Below, piece by piece: positions 8,292 through 17,405 of a stretch of DNA of 64,000 bases. The notes under the pieces were generated by a model. The model saw only the letters and a list, made by a program, of their open reading frames with translations, made no database searches and had not been told where the DNA came from. The first letter of the stretch is position 1, and each line of letters begins with the position of its first letter. The stretch comes from Algoriphagus lacus (GTDB lineage Bacteria > Bacteroidota > Bacteroidia > Cytophagales > Cyclobacteriaceae). Position numbers and translations under genes: made by a program. The stretch lies in contig NZ_QXML01000010.1 of the NCBI RefSeq assembly GCF_003583985.1, positions 62,001-126,000 on the forward strand, given 5' to 3'.

Positions 8292-9763
8292 GCCAAGACA
8301 GGATTTACTTCCAATACTTCCCCAAATAGCGTAGCAGGGGAGCAGTCGGTGATTTTAACCTTCACGTAGTCTCCTTTTTTAGCCAAATCAGCCGGAATAA
8401 TGACCACTTTGTTGGCCGAGTTTCTTCCTTTGAGCTGTTGGTCTGATTTTTTGGCAGTTCCCTCGATTAGAATCAGCTGCTCTTGCCCCAAATCCATTTT
8501 GTTTCGCTCATAGGAAAGCTCGGTTTGCTTTGCTATGATTTCTGCCAACCTTCTTTTTTTGGTTTCCAGAGGGATATCGTCCTCAAATTTCTTTGCAGCC
8601 AAGGTTCCTGGACGCTCAGAGTAGAAAAACATGTAGGAGAAATCATACTTCACAATGTCCATCAGAGAAAGGGTCTCCTGATGTTCTTCTTCTGTTTCAG
8701 TACAGAATCCGGCGATCATGTCAGAAGAAATGCCGCATTCTTCTCCCAAAATTTTCCGTATCGCCCGGACACGGTCCAGGTACCACTCCCGGTCATAGGT
8801 TCGGTTCATCAGCTCAAGTACCCGGCTGTTACCGCTTTGGACAGGGAGGTGAATGTATTTGCAGATGTTGTCGTACTTCTTCATCGTGTGAAGTACTTCA
8901 TCGGTAATGTCTTTGGGGTGAGAAGTAGAAAAGCGAACCCGCAAGAGAGGGCTTACTTGAGCGACCATTTCCAGCAGATGGGCAAAGTTGACCACTTCAG
9001 ATACTTCCTCTTCCTTCTTATTGAGTCTGGCTTTGTTGTTTTCTTCCGGAGACCACTTGTAACTGTCCACGTTTTGGCCAAGTAAAGTAACTTCGCGGTA
9101 TCCTTTTTCAAACAAGTCCTTTGCTTCAGCAACGATGGAATGCGGATCACGGCTTCTTTCACGTCCTCTTGTAAACGGAACGACACAGAATGAACACATA
9201 TTGTCGCAGCCTCTCATGATCGAAATAAAGGCAGTGACTCCATTTGAATTGAGACGGACAGGGGCAATGTCGGCGTAAGTTTCCTCTCTGGAAAGGAAGG
9301 TATTGACACCTTTTTCCCCTTCTTCTGCAGCGGCTACCAGATTAGGAAGATCCCGATAAGCATCAGGGCCAACTACCACGTCTACAATTTTTTCTTCTGA
9401 GAGGAGATTTTCTTTCAGTCGCTCTGCCATACAGCCCAAAACTCCAATAGTCAATTCAGGCTTATTGCGTTTAGCATTTTGAAACTGGCTAAGTCTTTTT
9501 CTGACTGTGAGTTCTGCTTTTTCACGGATAGAGCAGGTGTTTAAAAAGATCACATCCGCTTGCTCAAAATCCGAGGTCGTATCATAGCCGTTTTCTTTCA
9601 TGATCGAGGCCACGATTTCCGAATCGGAAAAGTTCATCTGACAGCCGTAGCTTTCGATGTAAAGTTTTTTGGATTTTCCGGTGTTTTCGTCAGCGGTGGT
9701 TTTGTAATCGCAAGCCTGTGCCTCCTCGGCAGAGATAATATCGATGTCTTTGATCAGATCCAT
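8288..9763 (-). CDS. miaB: tRNA-2-methylthio-N6-dimethylallyladenosine synthase MiaB
   Basis: Radical-SAM methylthiotransferase that turns i6A37 into ms2i6A37 in tRNAs reading UNN codons. The N-terminal MTTase domain has the auxiliary-cluster cysteines (SYGCQMNFSDSE, NTCSIREKAE, GVLGCMAER). The radical-SAM cluster motif is CDNMCSFCVVPFTRGRERSR, and a C-terminal TRAM domain ends the protein. 491 residues is normal for Bacteroidota, with a 30-residue N-terminal extension. It leads a run with the sigma-54 activator, lptE and secG. Confidence 0.97.
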   Translation of the reverse strand: MDLIKDIDIISAEEAQACDYKTTADENTGKSKKLYIESYGCQMNFSDSEIVASIMKENGYDTTSDFEQADVIFLNTCSIREKAELTVRKRLSQFQNAKRNKPELTIGVLGCMAERLKENLLSEEKIVDVVVGPDAYRDLPNLVAAAEEGEKGVNTFLSREETYADIAPVRLNSNGVTAFISIMRGCDNMCSFCVVPFTRGRERSRDPHSIVAEAKDLFEKGYREVTLLGQNVDSYKWSPEENNKARLNKKEEEVSEVVNFAHLLEMVAQVSPLLRVRFSTSHPKDITDEVLHTMKKYDNICKYIHLPVQSGNSRVLELMNRTYDREWYLDRVRAIRKILGEECGISSDMIAGFCTETEEEHQETLSLMDIVKYDFSYMFFYSERPGTLAAKKFEDDIPLETKKRRLAEIIAKQTELSYERNKMDLGQEQLILIEGTAKKSDQQLKGRNSANKVVIIPADLAKKGDYVKVKITDCSPATLFGEVLEVNPVLA

Positions 9764-9895
9764 TGGATGGAAAGGTGATTATAAATCTTCTTTAGCCAGA
9801 TTCATTTGCTCAGGCTGGATGTTCATCAAACCTTGAATGAATGCTTTGGGTTGCAAAATTACGAAAATGCGGACAAAATGGCAGAAGGTTGTTCG

Positions 9896-11020
9896 TTATT
9901 TCTTAGGATAATGATCCTTCGATTCCTCAAACGGTATATTTAACTGCTCTCCAAAATGCACTTGTTCTTCAGTGATGTTTAGATTGGAAATTCCCAAACC
10001 CAAAAGGCGGACAGGTTTTGGGATTTCTTGCTGATGGAGAAGTTCCAGTCCGATTTTCCAAATGGTTTCCGAATCTGGGTATTGTTCGACCGTCTTACTA
10101 CGGGTTTGGAGAGTAAAATCAGAATGTTTGATTTTCAGTGTGACAGTCCGTCCCTTGATCCCACTTTTTTCGATTCTCCGGATGACCTCTTCGAAAATCG
10201 GATGGAGATTTTCCTCCAGTTCAGGTAATGTGATGAGGTCTTTTTCGAATGTGTTTTCTGCGCTCAGTGACTTTCGGACCCGATGTGGTTGAACTTCAGA
10301 AAGATGGATTCCCCGGACAATATTGAAGTAATGCAAGCCTGATTTTCCGAATTTCTTCGTAAGAAATTGCAGGGAGTATTGCTTGAGATCCAATCCGTTG
10401 TGGATGCCCAGTTGCTGCATCTTTTCGGCTGTGACTTTACCGATACCAAAGAATTTTCCGATGGGGAGTTTTTCCAAAAAGGCCTCCGCTTCTTCAGGCA
10501 GGATGACCGCTTGACCATTGGGTTTGTTGAGGTCGGAAGCAGTTTTAGCCAGAAACTTATTGTATGAAACCCCAGCGGAAGCATTTAGCCCTGTTTTTTC
10601 CTTGATTTTTTCACGGATTTGTCGTGCGATAAGAATGGCAGACTTGAGATTCACTTTGTTTTCGGTGACATCCAAGAAAGCTTCATCCAAGGACAAAGGC
10701 TCTACCAGATCAGTATACTCATAAAAAATCTCCCGGATCTGCAACGAGATTTCTTTGTATCGCTCAAATCGTGGTCGTGCAAAAATCAGATGAGGGCATT
10801 TCTTCGCCGCCAAAGCAGAGGACATCGCGGAATGAATTCCATATTTCCGTGCTTCATAGCTTGCGGCGGCTACGACTCCACGGGCTTCGTTACCTCCCAC
10901 AACTAAGGGTTTGCCACGCCATTCGGGATGATCCAGCTGCTCCACGGAAGCATAGAAGGCATCCATGTCCACATGAATGATTTTTCGTATCGGTGAGAGA
11001 GATTCAGGATTAGTTTCCAC
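9896..11020 (-). CDS. dinB: DNA polymerase IV (Y-family, DinB)
   Basis: Error-prone translesion polymerase of 374 residues. Metal ligands are in HVDMDAFYASVE and in SLDEAFLDVTE; the steric-gate region follows the first motif. The palm, fingers, helix-hairpin-helix and little-finger segments are all present (KSLSAENTFEKDL marks the start of the little finger). No LexA box was recognised. Its start overlaps the end of pabB by 11 bases, so the two are co-transcribed. Confidence 0.95.
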   Translation of the reverse strand: METNPESLSPIRKIIHVDMDAFYASVEQLDHPEWRGKPLVVGGNEARGVVAAASYEARKYGIHSAMSSALAAKKCPHLIFARPRFERYKEISLQIREIFYEYTDLVEPLSLDEAFLDVTENKVNLKSAILIARQIREKIKEKTGLNASAGVSYNKFLAKTASDLNKPNGQAVILPEEAEAFLEKLPIGKFFGIGKVTAEKMQQLGIHNGLDLKQYSLQFLTKKFGKSGLHYFNIVRGIHLSEVQPHRVRKSLSAENTFEKDLITLPELEENLHPIFEEVIRRIEKSGIKGRTVTLKIKHSDFTLQTRSKTVEQYPDSETIWKIGLELLHQQEIPKPVRLLGLGISNLNITEEQVHFGEQLNIPFEESKDHYPKK

Positions 11021-12248
11021 GAAGTAATTCTAAGATGGCTTGGGCTTTCAGCGCACATTCCTCGTATTCCTGCTCAGCAGAGGCATCTATGGTGATCGCG
11101 CTACCCACTCCAAAATAGAGTTTTTTTGTGTCCAAATCAGCAATAATGGACCGAATTACCACCGAAAAGTCAAAGTCTCCTAATTCATCGATCCAGCCAA
11201 ATGCACCTGAAAACCAACCCCGACGAAAGCTCTCTTCCCGCTCGATAATATTCATGGTGCTGATTTTTGGTGCACCAGTCATGCTGCCCATCGGGAAGGT
11301 AGCGTGAATAATTTCCTTCAAGGCGATTTTGGGCCTGAGTTCAGAGCTCACCGTGCTGATCATCTGAAAAACCCCAGGCAGGGGATAGATTCCAAATAAT
11401 TCTTCCACCTTGACCGATCCAGTTTTGGAAACTCTAGAGAGGTCGTTTCGGGTGAGGTCGGTGATCATGAGGTTTTCAGCGCGCTCTTTTTCGCTTGCAA
11501 GTAGCAGCTTTTGATTGATCTCATCCTCCTCCGGTGTTTTGCCTCTACGTATGGTTCCTTTGATCGGCTGAGCAATAAGACGATCTCCAATTTTCTTTAA
11601 ATACCGCTCAGGAGAAGCTGAGACCAACCATTGTCTTCCTGCTTTAAAAAGCCCGGCAAAAGGCATAGGAGATAGTTGATTGAGCTTTAGGAAAGCAGAA
11701 ATCGGATCCCAACTTTCAAATTTCCCATAGAAAGCCTGGCAGAAATTGGCTTCATAGGTATTTCCCTCAAGAATTTCATGTTGGATTTTCTTGATCCGTT
11801 GCAGGTATTCTTCCCGGGTGATTTGGAGGTAAATTTCACAGCTGGTGTTTCCTTCTTCTGGAATCGGGAAATTCAGGATTTCATTTAGGGTTTGATCCGG
11901 AACAGGTTTTTTGGACCAAATGCCATTTTCCGTAATTCGGAAAGAAATTTCAGGTTCAAAAAAACAAAGCTCGGGTAAAGGGAAAAATTCCGGGTTTTTA
12001 CTTTGCAGGTTTTCGATGTGATTTTTAAAATCGTAGCCGATGATTCCAACCCGGTCAGCTCCTTTTTCAAAGCTTAAAGCAGATATAGCATCGATTTTCT
12101 TATTTCCTGCAAAAAAAAGTGAATCGAAAGACCCTTCAGGCAAATCGGAACCATTACCCTCAAAAAGTGCGAAATGTTCAAACTTCAAGTCTGCCCACCG
12201 GAGTAGTCGGATGAGATCTTGAGCTTTTGAAAAAGAATGGGAATACAT
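11010..12248 (-). CDS. pabB: Aminodeoxychorismate synthase component I (PabB-like chorismate-binding enzyme)
   Basis: 412 residues, C-terminal chorismate-binding domain. The motif PIKGTIRRGKTPEED carries the lysine typical of PabB (anthranilate synthases have PIAGT), followed by ENLMITDLTRND and the GSMTGAPK signature. It makes 4-amino-4-deoxychorismate from chorismate for folate synthesis, with ammonia from a PabA/TrpG-type amidotransferase that is not in the window. The N-terminal domain is short, so some uncertainty with other MST-family enzymes remains. Confidence 0.88.
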   Translation of the reverse strand: MYSHSFSKAQDLIRLLRWADLKFEHFALFEGNGSDLPEGSFDSLFFAGNKKIDAISALSFEKGADRVGIIGYDFKNHIENLQSKNPEFFPLPELCFFEPEISFRITENGIWSKKPVPDQTLNEILNFPIPEEGNTSCEIYLQITREEYLQRIKKIQHEILEGNTYEANFCQAFYGKFESWDPISAFLKLNQLSPMPFAGLFKAGRQWLVSASPERYLKKIGDRLIAQPIKGTIRRGKTPEEDEINQKLLLASEKERAENLMITDLTRNDLSRVSKTGSVKVEELFGIYPLPGVFQMISTVSSELRPKIALKEIIHATFPMGSMTGAPKISTMNIIEREESFRRGWFSGAFGWIDELGDFDFSVVIRSIIADLDTKKLYFGVGSAITIDASAEQEYEECALKAQAILELLRGN

Positions 12249-12268
12249 AAAAGCTAACTTTTAGAGCA

Positions 12269-12297
12269 AAAAAAAGAGGAATTCCGCAGAATCCCTC
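12269..12297 (-). terminator. Terminator after the yceI-like gene
   Basis: Hairpin of about 12 bp with one mismatch (AAAGAGGAATTC against GAATCCCTCTTT, CGCA loop) preceded on the + strand by an A-run, that is a T-run for - strand transcripts. Confidence 0.7.
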
Positions 12298-12321
12298 TTT
12301 TATCACTGGGTAGTTGGTTTC

Positions 12322-13044
12322 TTAGTTTGCAGTTACATCCAATTCCAAGGAAACGGTGTTGTAGATAAATTGGTCTTTTGCTTTGTTAGCTGCCGCGGAT
12401 TCGTCTCCATACATCAATCCCCATGCGGTTCTGTCGATGTTAAATCCAGCTTTTGCTGTCAATGTTCCGTTTGCGAGGCTAACAGCTGCAGGGAATTTAA
12501 TGTTTTTGGTAGTTCCTCTCATAGTAAGGTTTCCACTGATCCAATGAGTTGGATTGGCAGGAGCCAAAGAACTGTCTGTTGAAGGAGTGTTGTCTGAAGC
12601 AAATTCCTGCTTGTCAGTCACCATGTCGCCAGCCTTGAAGGGCTCCACTCCGGTGATTTCGAATTTCGCAGTTGGGAAATTAGCGGCATCAAAGAAGTCA
12701 GGAGACTGAAGGTGTCCATACAATTTACCGTAGTTTTCGTCCGTCTCTGGCATATCCTCGATTTTCAGGCCGACTATGTTAAATGTGAATGAACCCCCGG
12801 TGATTGTATCTCCCAATACAGTCAACACGCCTTCTGTTGCGGGGATTTTACCGAAATGTTTTCCAGATGGCTTGTAACCAGTCCAGGAAATGGTGGTAGA
12901 TGCTGGATTGATGTTGAGCGTGTCTCCAGTTCCGGCAGCCACTTCAAGAGCATCAGTTGCTTCAACTGTGTCACTTGGTTTTCCGCAAGCCAATGCTAGC
13001 ATTGCGACTGCTGCGAATAGTCCGATTTGTTTGGTTAGTTTCAT
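12322..13044 (-). CDS. YceI-family lipoprotein
   Basis: About 240 residues, signal peptide MKLTKQIGLFAAVAMLALAC with a lipobox cysteine, then a YceI lipocalin-like barrel (PF04264): TISWTGYKPSGKHFG, the DMPETDENYGKLYGHLQSPDFF region and the C-terminal NIDRTAWGLMYGD. The family binds isoprenoid or other amphiphilic molecules in the periplasm. An upstream in-frame ATG at 13101 would bury the signal peptide; I use 13044. A consensus Bacteroidota promoter lies just upstream. Confidence 0.9.
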   Translation of the reverse strand: MKLTKQIGLFAAVAMLALACGKPSDTVEATDALEVAAGTGDTLNINPASTTISWTGYKPSGKHFGKIPATEGVLTVLGDTITGGSFTFNIVGLKIEDMPETDENYGKLYGHLQSPDFFDAANFPTAKFEITGVEPFKAGDMVTDKQEFASDNTPSTDSSLAPANPTHWISGNLTMRGTTKNIKFPAAVSLANGTLTAKAGFNIDRTAWGLMYGDESAAANKAKDQFIYNTVSLELDVTAN

Positions 13045-13070
13045 AATGTGTGGTTTGTTTGTTTTGACAA

Positions 13071-13101
13071 CAAATGTATAAACACGTAAATCACATTTCA
13101 A
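13071..13101 (-). promoter_or_regulatory. Bacteroidota-type promoter of the yceI-like gene
   Basis: On the - strand, TACATTTG (complement of 13071-13078) matches the -7 element TAnnTTTG, with TTG (complement of 13099-13101) 20 bases upstream as the -33 element. The spacing is as expected and it is about 26 bases before the chosen ATG. Confidence 0.65.
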
Positions 13102-13183
13102 AATTAAAAGTTCACGACTGGATCAAAATTTCTAATTTTCAGGGAGAATAATTTTCTGAATAAAAACCCTTAGCAAAGTTCTT

Positions 13184-13705
13184 ATGGCCTTAATCCTAAA
13201 AGTGAGAGACAAGACCCCAGTGTTTGGAGCGGATTGCTGGCTTGCCCCAAATTCGACGATAGTAGGTGACGTGGTAATGGGGAATAACTGTACTGTATGG
13301 TTTAATGCCGTCATCCGAGGGGATGTTCATGAAATCCGGATAGGAGATGATACCAATATCCAAGATGGGGTAGTGATTCATTGTACTTACCAAAAGGCCC
13401 CGACATACATTGGTAGTCAAGTTTCCATAGCTCACAATGCCTGTGTCCATGGATGCACGATTCATGACCGGGTTTTGATAGGAATGGGTGCCATAGTGAT
13501 GGATGGTGCTGTAGTGCATTCTGATTCGGTTATTGCTGCCGGCGCGGTTGTTTTGGCAGGAACGGTAGTGGAACCCAATTCGATCTATGCAGGGATGCCT
13601 GCCAAGAAAGTCAAAGAATTAGGTCCGGAAATGAAAGAAGTAATCATGCGGACAGCCAGAAACTATCCCATGTATTCCAAATGGTTTTCAGAAACTGAAG
13701 GTTGA
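13184..13705 (+). CDS. Gamma-carbonic-anhydrase family hexapeptide-repeat protein
   Basis: 173 residues of left-handed beta-helix repeats (YrdA/PaaY type). Three candidate zinc histidines are visible: H66 (VVIHCTY), H84 and H89 (SIAHNACVHG), the spacing of gamma-class carbonic anhydrases. RGDVHEIRIGDDTNIQDG is the usual core signature. Many members have weak or no anhydrase activity in vitro and some are acyltransferase-like, so activity is not certain. Stand-alone transcription unit. Confidence 0.9.
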   Translation: MALILKVRDKTPVFGADCWLAPNSTIVGDVVMGNNCTVWFNAVIRGDVHEIRIGDDTNIQDGVVIHCTYQKAPTYIGSQVSIAHNACVHGCTIHDRVLIGMGAIVMDGAVVHSDSVIAAGAVVLAGTVVEPNSIYAGMPAKKVKELGPEMKEVIMRTARNYPMYSKWFSETEG

Positions 13706-13804
13706 AAACATATCCAGACCGCTGATTTACAACTAATAATAGCTTTCTATTTTTTTGTCATCTTCACTGTAATTTTTAATTTTGCTAAGCTTAAATTTTT
13801 AGAG

Positions 13805-14326
13805 ATGAAAAAACTTTTTCAATTTCTCAGCAAGGGTAAAAATTTACTTTTGTTGGCTGGTCTTTTTCTTTTATTCAACTACCTATTGAGCCATTTCCTG
13901 TCCAAGGAAAATGCATTGGATTTGAAGTTTGCCTATTCAGTGGAGGAGGCATATCTCGCTTTGGGCAATCTTGATTTGGATCACCGAAATGTCTATAGTC
14001 TTGGGCTTTGGCTATTGGACACGCCTTATATGATTGTCTACTGCCTGTTGTTTTCGGGGATTTTACTGAAGCTTTGGGGAAACAGGAAGGTGGTTTTTCT
14101 ACCGGTTTTAATATTGACAATCGATTTTTTTGAAAACCTTACAGTCCTTAAAATGCTGAAGATTTTCCCTAAAGAGAATGAGTTTTTGGCGTTGCTTTCT
14201 TCATTTTTTACTACTTCCAAGTGGATTATGGTAGCGGTGCTAATTTTTATGATTCTTTTTGGATTGTTGAATTTTCTGGTGGGCAGAAAAATTTTGTCAG
14301 TTAATTCTCAAAAGGCGGAAATTTAA
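13805..14326 (+). CDS. Hypothetical integral membrane protein, 173 aa
   Basis: Four probable transmembrane helices: about residues 13-30, 67-86, 92-110 and 135-158, separated by a polar loop holding DLKFAYSVEEAYLALGNLDLDHR. Not recognised as a named family; small four-helix proteins of this layout occur singly in Bacteroidota. It precedes the esterase by 106 bases with no clear terminator between, so read-through into the amidoligase operon is possible. Confidence 0.75.
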   Translation: MKKLFQFLSKGKNLLLLAGLFLLFNYLLSHFLSKENALDLKFAYSVEEAYLALGNLDLDHRNVYSLGLWLLDTPYMIVYCLLFSGILLKLWGNRKVVFLPVLILTIDFFENLTVLKMLKIFPKENEFLALLSSFFTTSKWIMVAVLIFMILFGLLNFLVGRKILSVNSQKAEI

Positions 14327-14386
14327 TTTAATCACCCCAAAGGCTTTTCTTGGACACTTTTCTTTTCACTGAATTTTGACTAGTAT

Positions 14387-14402
14387 TTCGTAACGGTACG
14401 AA
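14387..14402. promoter_or_regulatory. Short perfect inverted repeat upstream of the amidoligase operon
   Basis: TTCGTA (14387-14392) and TACGAA (14397-14402) are exact reverse complements with an ACGG spacer, 30 bases before the first ATG of the operon. Could be an operator or a small hairpin in the leader. Confidence 0.35.
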
Positions 14403-14432
14403 GTGCCATTTTTCTTAGTCAACATTCAACCT

Positions 14433-15146
14433 ATGAAAGAAGAATATTATAAATGGTACTCTCCCCACCTCAATAGGGATGTGGAAATGCTTGTTTTTGG
14501 CCATGCCGGATATCCAGTGATCCTTTTCCCTACTTCCATGGGTACATTTCATGAAAACCGTGACATGGGATTGATTGGTGCTGCCCATTGGTTTATTGAG
14601 CAGGGATTGGTACAAATCTTCTGTCCGGAGAGTAACGATAAGCAAAGTTTTTACAACAAGGGAATCCACCCACACCAACGAATCCAGAATCATGTGGCCT
14701 ACGACAAGATGATTTGTCATGAGATCGTGGAACGAGTCCGTCTAAATACCTCGGCTGCGAAGGTGGCAATGGCGGGTTGCAGTTTTGGTGGATATCATGC
14801 TGCAAATTTTTCTTTCAGGCATCCAGGCTATGTTGGCCATATGTTTAGTATGAGCGGTGCTTTTGATATCCGAAATTTCATGGATGGTTATCAGCACGAT
14901 GACATTTATTACAATTGTCCTTTGGAGTATCTTCCCGGACTTCAGGATCATGAACTTTGGAACATGAAAATAGTCTTGGGTACGTCCAATTGGGATATTT
15001 GCTATGACTCAAATATTAAGCTCCACCACGTCCTAAATCAAAAAGGAGTGCCGCATTGGTTTGACGTACGACAGGACAAGCAGCACGATTGGCCGGTTTG
15101 GAGAGATATGTTTCCGCATTATTTATCGACCATTAAATTCGATTAG
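14433..15146 (+). CDS. Esterase-family alpha/beta hydrolase (first gene of amidoligase operon)
   Basis: 237 residues, PF00756-like esterase. The nucleophile elbow is AGCSFGG with Ser117, and a C-terminal histidine in DKQHDWPVWRD fits the triad; the acid is probably in GTSNWDICYDSN. No signal peptide, so it acts in the cytoplasm. A GTG at 14403 is in frame, but the ATG at 14433 starts the conserved MKEEYYKWYSPHL segment. Being first in an operon of ligases, it may release or trim an ester, thioester or amide product, which is inference. Confidence 0.85.
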   Translation: MKEEYYKWYSPHLNRDVEMLVFGHAGYPVILFPTSMGTFHENRDMGLIGAAHWFIEQGLVQIFCPESNDKQSFYNKGIHPHQRIQNHVAYDKMICHEIVERVRLNTSAAKVAMAGCSFGGYHAANFSFRHPGYVGHMFSMSGAFDIRNFMDGYQHDDIYYNCPLEYLPGLQDHELWNMKIVLGTSNWDICYDSNIKLHHVLNQKGVPHWFDVRQDKQHDWPVWRDMFPHYLSTIKFD

Positions 15147-15165
15147 AAAATCATTTAAATCAATC

Positions 15166-15270
15166 ATGAAATCGAACATGAACCATGTATCACCAAAAGG
15201 GATCAGTTCAATCATGTTAGATTCAAGCTTTCTGACAGCATTAAGGTGTAACCACAAAAAACAACAATAA
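15166..15270 (+). CDS. Possible 34-aa peptide ORF between esterase and ATP-grasp gene
   Basis: An ATG-initiated 34-codon ORF starts 19 bases after the esterase stop and its TAA ends 3 bases before the ATP-grasp ATG, filling the 127-base gap exactly as a gene in an operon would. The peptide is Ser- and Met-rich in the middle (GISSIMLDSSFLTALRC) and ends basic and polar (NHKKQQ). It could be a peptide substrate or carrier of the neighbouring ligases, a leader peptide, or chance: a random ORF this long in a gap of this size is not rare. Confidence 0.35.
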   Translation: MKSNMNHVSPKGISSIMLDSSFLTALRCNHKKQQ

Positions 15271-15273
15271 CAC

Positions 15274-16230
15274 ATGAAAAAAATCGGGATACTTTTCGGT
15301 ATGGAGGACACCTTTCCCCATGCTTTTGTAGAGCGCGTAAATCAAAAAGCAGAAAAAGGAATCATTGCCGAACCGGTTCGGATAGACAAAGTCATCCAGA
15401 ATCAATTGACGGAGTACGCGGTGATTATTGACCGAATTTCCCAGGATGTGCCTTTTTATCGAGCATATCTGAAAAATGCAGCCCTTACCGGCACAGCCGT
15501 AATCAACAACCCGTTTTGGTGGAGTGCTGACGATAAATTTTTCAACAACTGCCTCGCTGATCAATTGGGGGTGCCTCTTCCAAAGACCGTTATTTTACCT
15601 TCGGCCAAGCATCCTGATGATACCACTGCTAAGTCCTTTCGAAACTTAGTGGCACCATTGGATTGGGATGGGATTTTCAATTACACCGGGTTTCCTGCTT
15701 ATATGAAGCCCTATGCAGGAGGTGGTTGGAAGAATGTTTATCGGTTGGAAAACAAGGAAGAGTTTTTCCAAAAACATCCCGAAACAGGTCAGTTGGTCAT
15801 GCTCTTGCAGGAAGAAATTGTATTTGATGAGTATTTCAGAGTTTACTGTCTGGGAGGGAAGGCGGTACGAATCATGGAATATGAACCTCGGAATCCACAC
15901 CATCTTCGGTATGTGGTGGACAGAGCTCCAGCCTCCAAAAAATTGCTCAATACTGTAAAGGATTACACAATCAAACTTTGCACTGGGCTGGGTTATGACT
16001 TCAATACGGTTGAATTTGCGGTAAGGGATGGTATTCCATATGCAATTGACTTTGGGAATCCAGCTCCTGATGCTGATGTCAACTCCGTCGGACAGGAGAA
16101 TTTTGAATGGGTAGTGGAAGAAGCAGCAAAAATGGCTATTGCCTATGCCAAAGCCCAGAAACCCGGTCAGATGAACCTGACTTGGGGCACTTTTGTGAAA
16201 AATTCGGTAGAAGTAGCTAAGAGATTCTAA
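15274..16230 (+). CDS. ATP-grasp ligase (RimK/Ddl-like)
   Basis: 318 residues, ATP-grasp fold. The ATP-contacting lysine is K145 in PAYMKPYAGGGWKNVYRL, a second acidic/metal set is NTVEFAVRDGIPYAIDFGNPAPDAD (E247, D259, N262), and HHLRYVVDR precedes it. ATP-grasp enzymes activate a carboxylate as acyl phosphate and join it to an amine or thiol. The N-terminal 90 residues (pre-ATP-grasp domain, IGILFGMEDTFPHAF) fit a RimK-like enzyme. Substrates unknown. It sits 13 bases before the carboxylate-amine ligase. Confidence 0.88.
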   Translation: MKKIGILFGMEDTFPHAFVERVNQKAEKGIIAEPVRIDKVIQNQLTEYAVIIDRISQDVPFYRAYLKNAALTGTAVINNPFWWSADDKFFNNCLADQLGVPLPKTVILPSAKHPDDTTAKSFRNLVAPLDWDGIFNYTGFPAYMKPYAGGGWKNVYRLENKEEFFQKHPETGQLVMLLQEEIVFDEYFRVYCLGGKAVRIMEYEPRNPHHLRYVVDRAPASKKLLNTVKDYTIKLCTGLGYDFNTVEFAVRDGIPYAIDFGNPAPDADVNSVGQENFEWVVEEAAKMAIAYAKAQKPGQMNLTWGTFVKNSVEVAKRF

Positions 16231-16243
16231 AGACGATCAGCTT

Positions 16244-17362
16244 ATGACCAGTGTGTTGAAAAAACTCCCGCAATTTACATTGGGAGTGGAAGAGGAATAC
16301 ATGATCATCGACCCTAAAACAAGGGACCTTAGATCTCACATGTCCAAAATTGTGGAAGGTGGAAAAATTGTCTTGCATGAGCAGGTAAAGGCAGAAATGC
16401 ACCAATCAGTCGTTGAGGTTGGAACAAATGTTTGCCAAAACGTAGCGGAGGCAAGAAAGGAAGTAGCCTTTCTCCGAAATAAAATAGCCGAATTGGCTAC
16501 CGCACAAGGTTTGGTGGCAGGTGCTTCAAGTACTCACCCATTTGCCAAATGGCAGGATCAGGAGATTACCGATGATCCGCGCTATCACAATATTGTAAAT
16601 GAGCTAAAAGACATCGCCAGATCCAACCTGATTTTTGGTTTGCATGTGCATGTGGGTATAGAAAGCAGGGAAATTGCACTTCAATTGATGAATCAGGCTT
16701 GCTATTTTCTACCCCATATCTATGCCCTGACTACCAATTCCCCGTTTTGGGAAGGAAGAAATACGGGTTTAAAGGCCTTTAGATCAAAGGTCTTTGCCAA
16801 GTTTCCAAGAACGGGCCTTCCTGAATATTTCGACTCCGTGCAGTCGTATGACAACTTTCTTGAAATCCTTGTTAAAACCAACTGCATCGACAACCCCAAG
16901 AAAATCTGGTGGGATTTGAGAATGCATCCATTCTTCAGCACAATCGAGTTCAGGATTTGTGACATGTGTTTGACAGTGGACGAAACCATTTGCATTGTAG
17001 CAATCATTCAGGCAGTGGTGGCTAAGCTGTATAAACTTCAGATGAGTAATACCAGCTTCAATGTTTACAGAATTGCCTTGATCAGGGAGAATAAATTTAG
17101 AGCGGCAAGAAACGGAATAGATGGAATGCTGATTGATTTTGGTAAGAAAATTGAAGTACCGACCAAGGAATTGATCATGGAGTTGCTTGAATTCATTGAC
17201 GATGTAGTGGATGAATTGGGGAGCAGGCAAGAAATCAACTACGTGCATAAAATTTTCGAAAAAGGCACAGGAGCCGATCAACAACTTGCGGTTTTTGAAA
17301 AAACCGGGAGCTTGGAGGCGGTAGTGGATTTTATTACAGGGAAGTTTACGGAGGGGATTTGA
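16244..17362 (+). CDS. Carboxylate-amine ligase, YbdK/GCS2 family
   Basis: 372 residues of the glutamate-cysteine-ligase-like superfamily (PF04107, TIGR02050). The hallmark FTLGVEEEYMIID places the metal-binding glutamates E16-E18, HVHVG near residue 132 and TIEFRICDMC near 230 complete the active site. YbdK-type enzymes have weak gamma-glutamylcysteine ligase activity in E. coli but their physiological substrates are unknown. Its place between an ATP-grasp enzyme and a glutamine amidotransferase argues for a dedicated amide-forming pathway and against glutathione synthesis. Confidence 0.92.
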   Translation: MTSVLKKLPQFTLGVEEEYMIIDPKTRDLRSHMSKIVEGGKIVLHEQVKAEMHQSVVEVGTNVCQNVAEARKEVAFLRNKIAELATAQGLVAGASSTHPFAKWQDQEITDDPRYHNIVNELKDIARSNLIFGLHVHVGIESREIALQLMNQACYFLPHIYALTTNSPFWEGRNTGLKAFRSKVFAKFPRTGLPEYFDSVQSYDNFLEILVKTNCIDNPKKIWWDLRMHPFFSTIEFRICDMCLTVDETICIVAIIQAVVAKLYKLQMSNTSFNVYRIALIRENKFRAARNGIDGMLIDFGKKIEVPTKELIMELLEFIDDVVDELGSRQEINYVHKIFEKGTGADQQLAVFEKTGSLEAVVDFITGKFTEGI

Positions 17363-17405
17363 TCGATTGATTACCTTTGTCCCTAGACCAAACCAACTTA
17401 ACACC

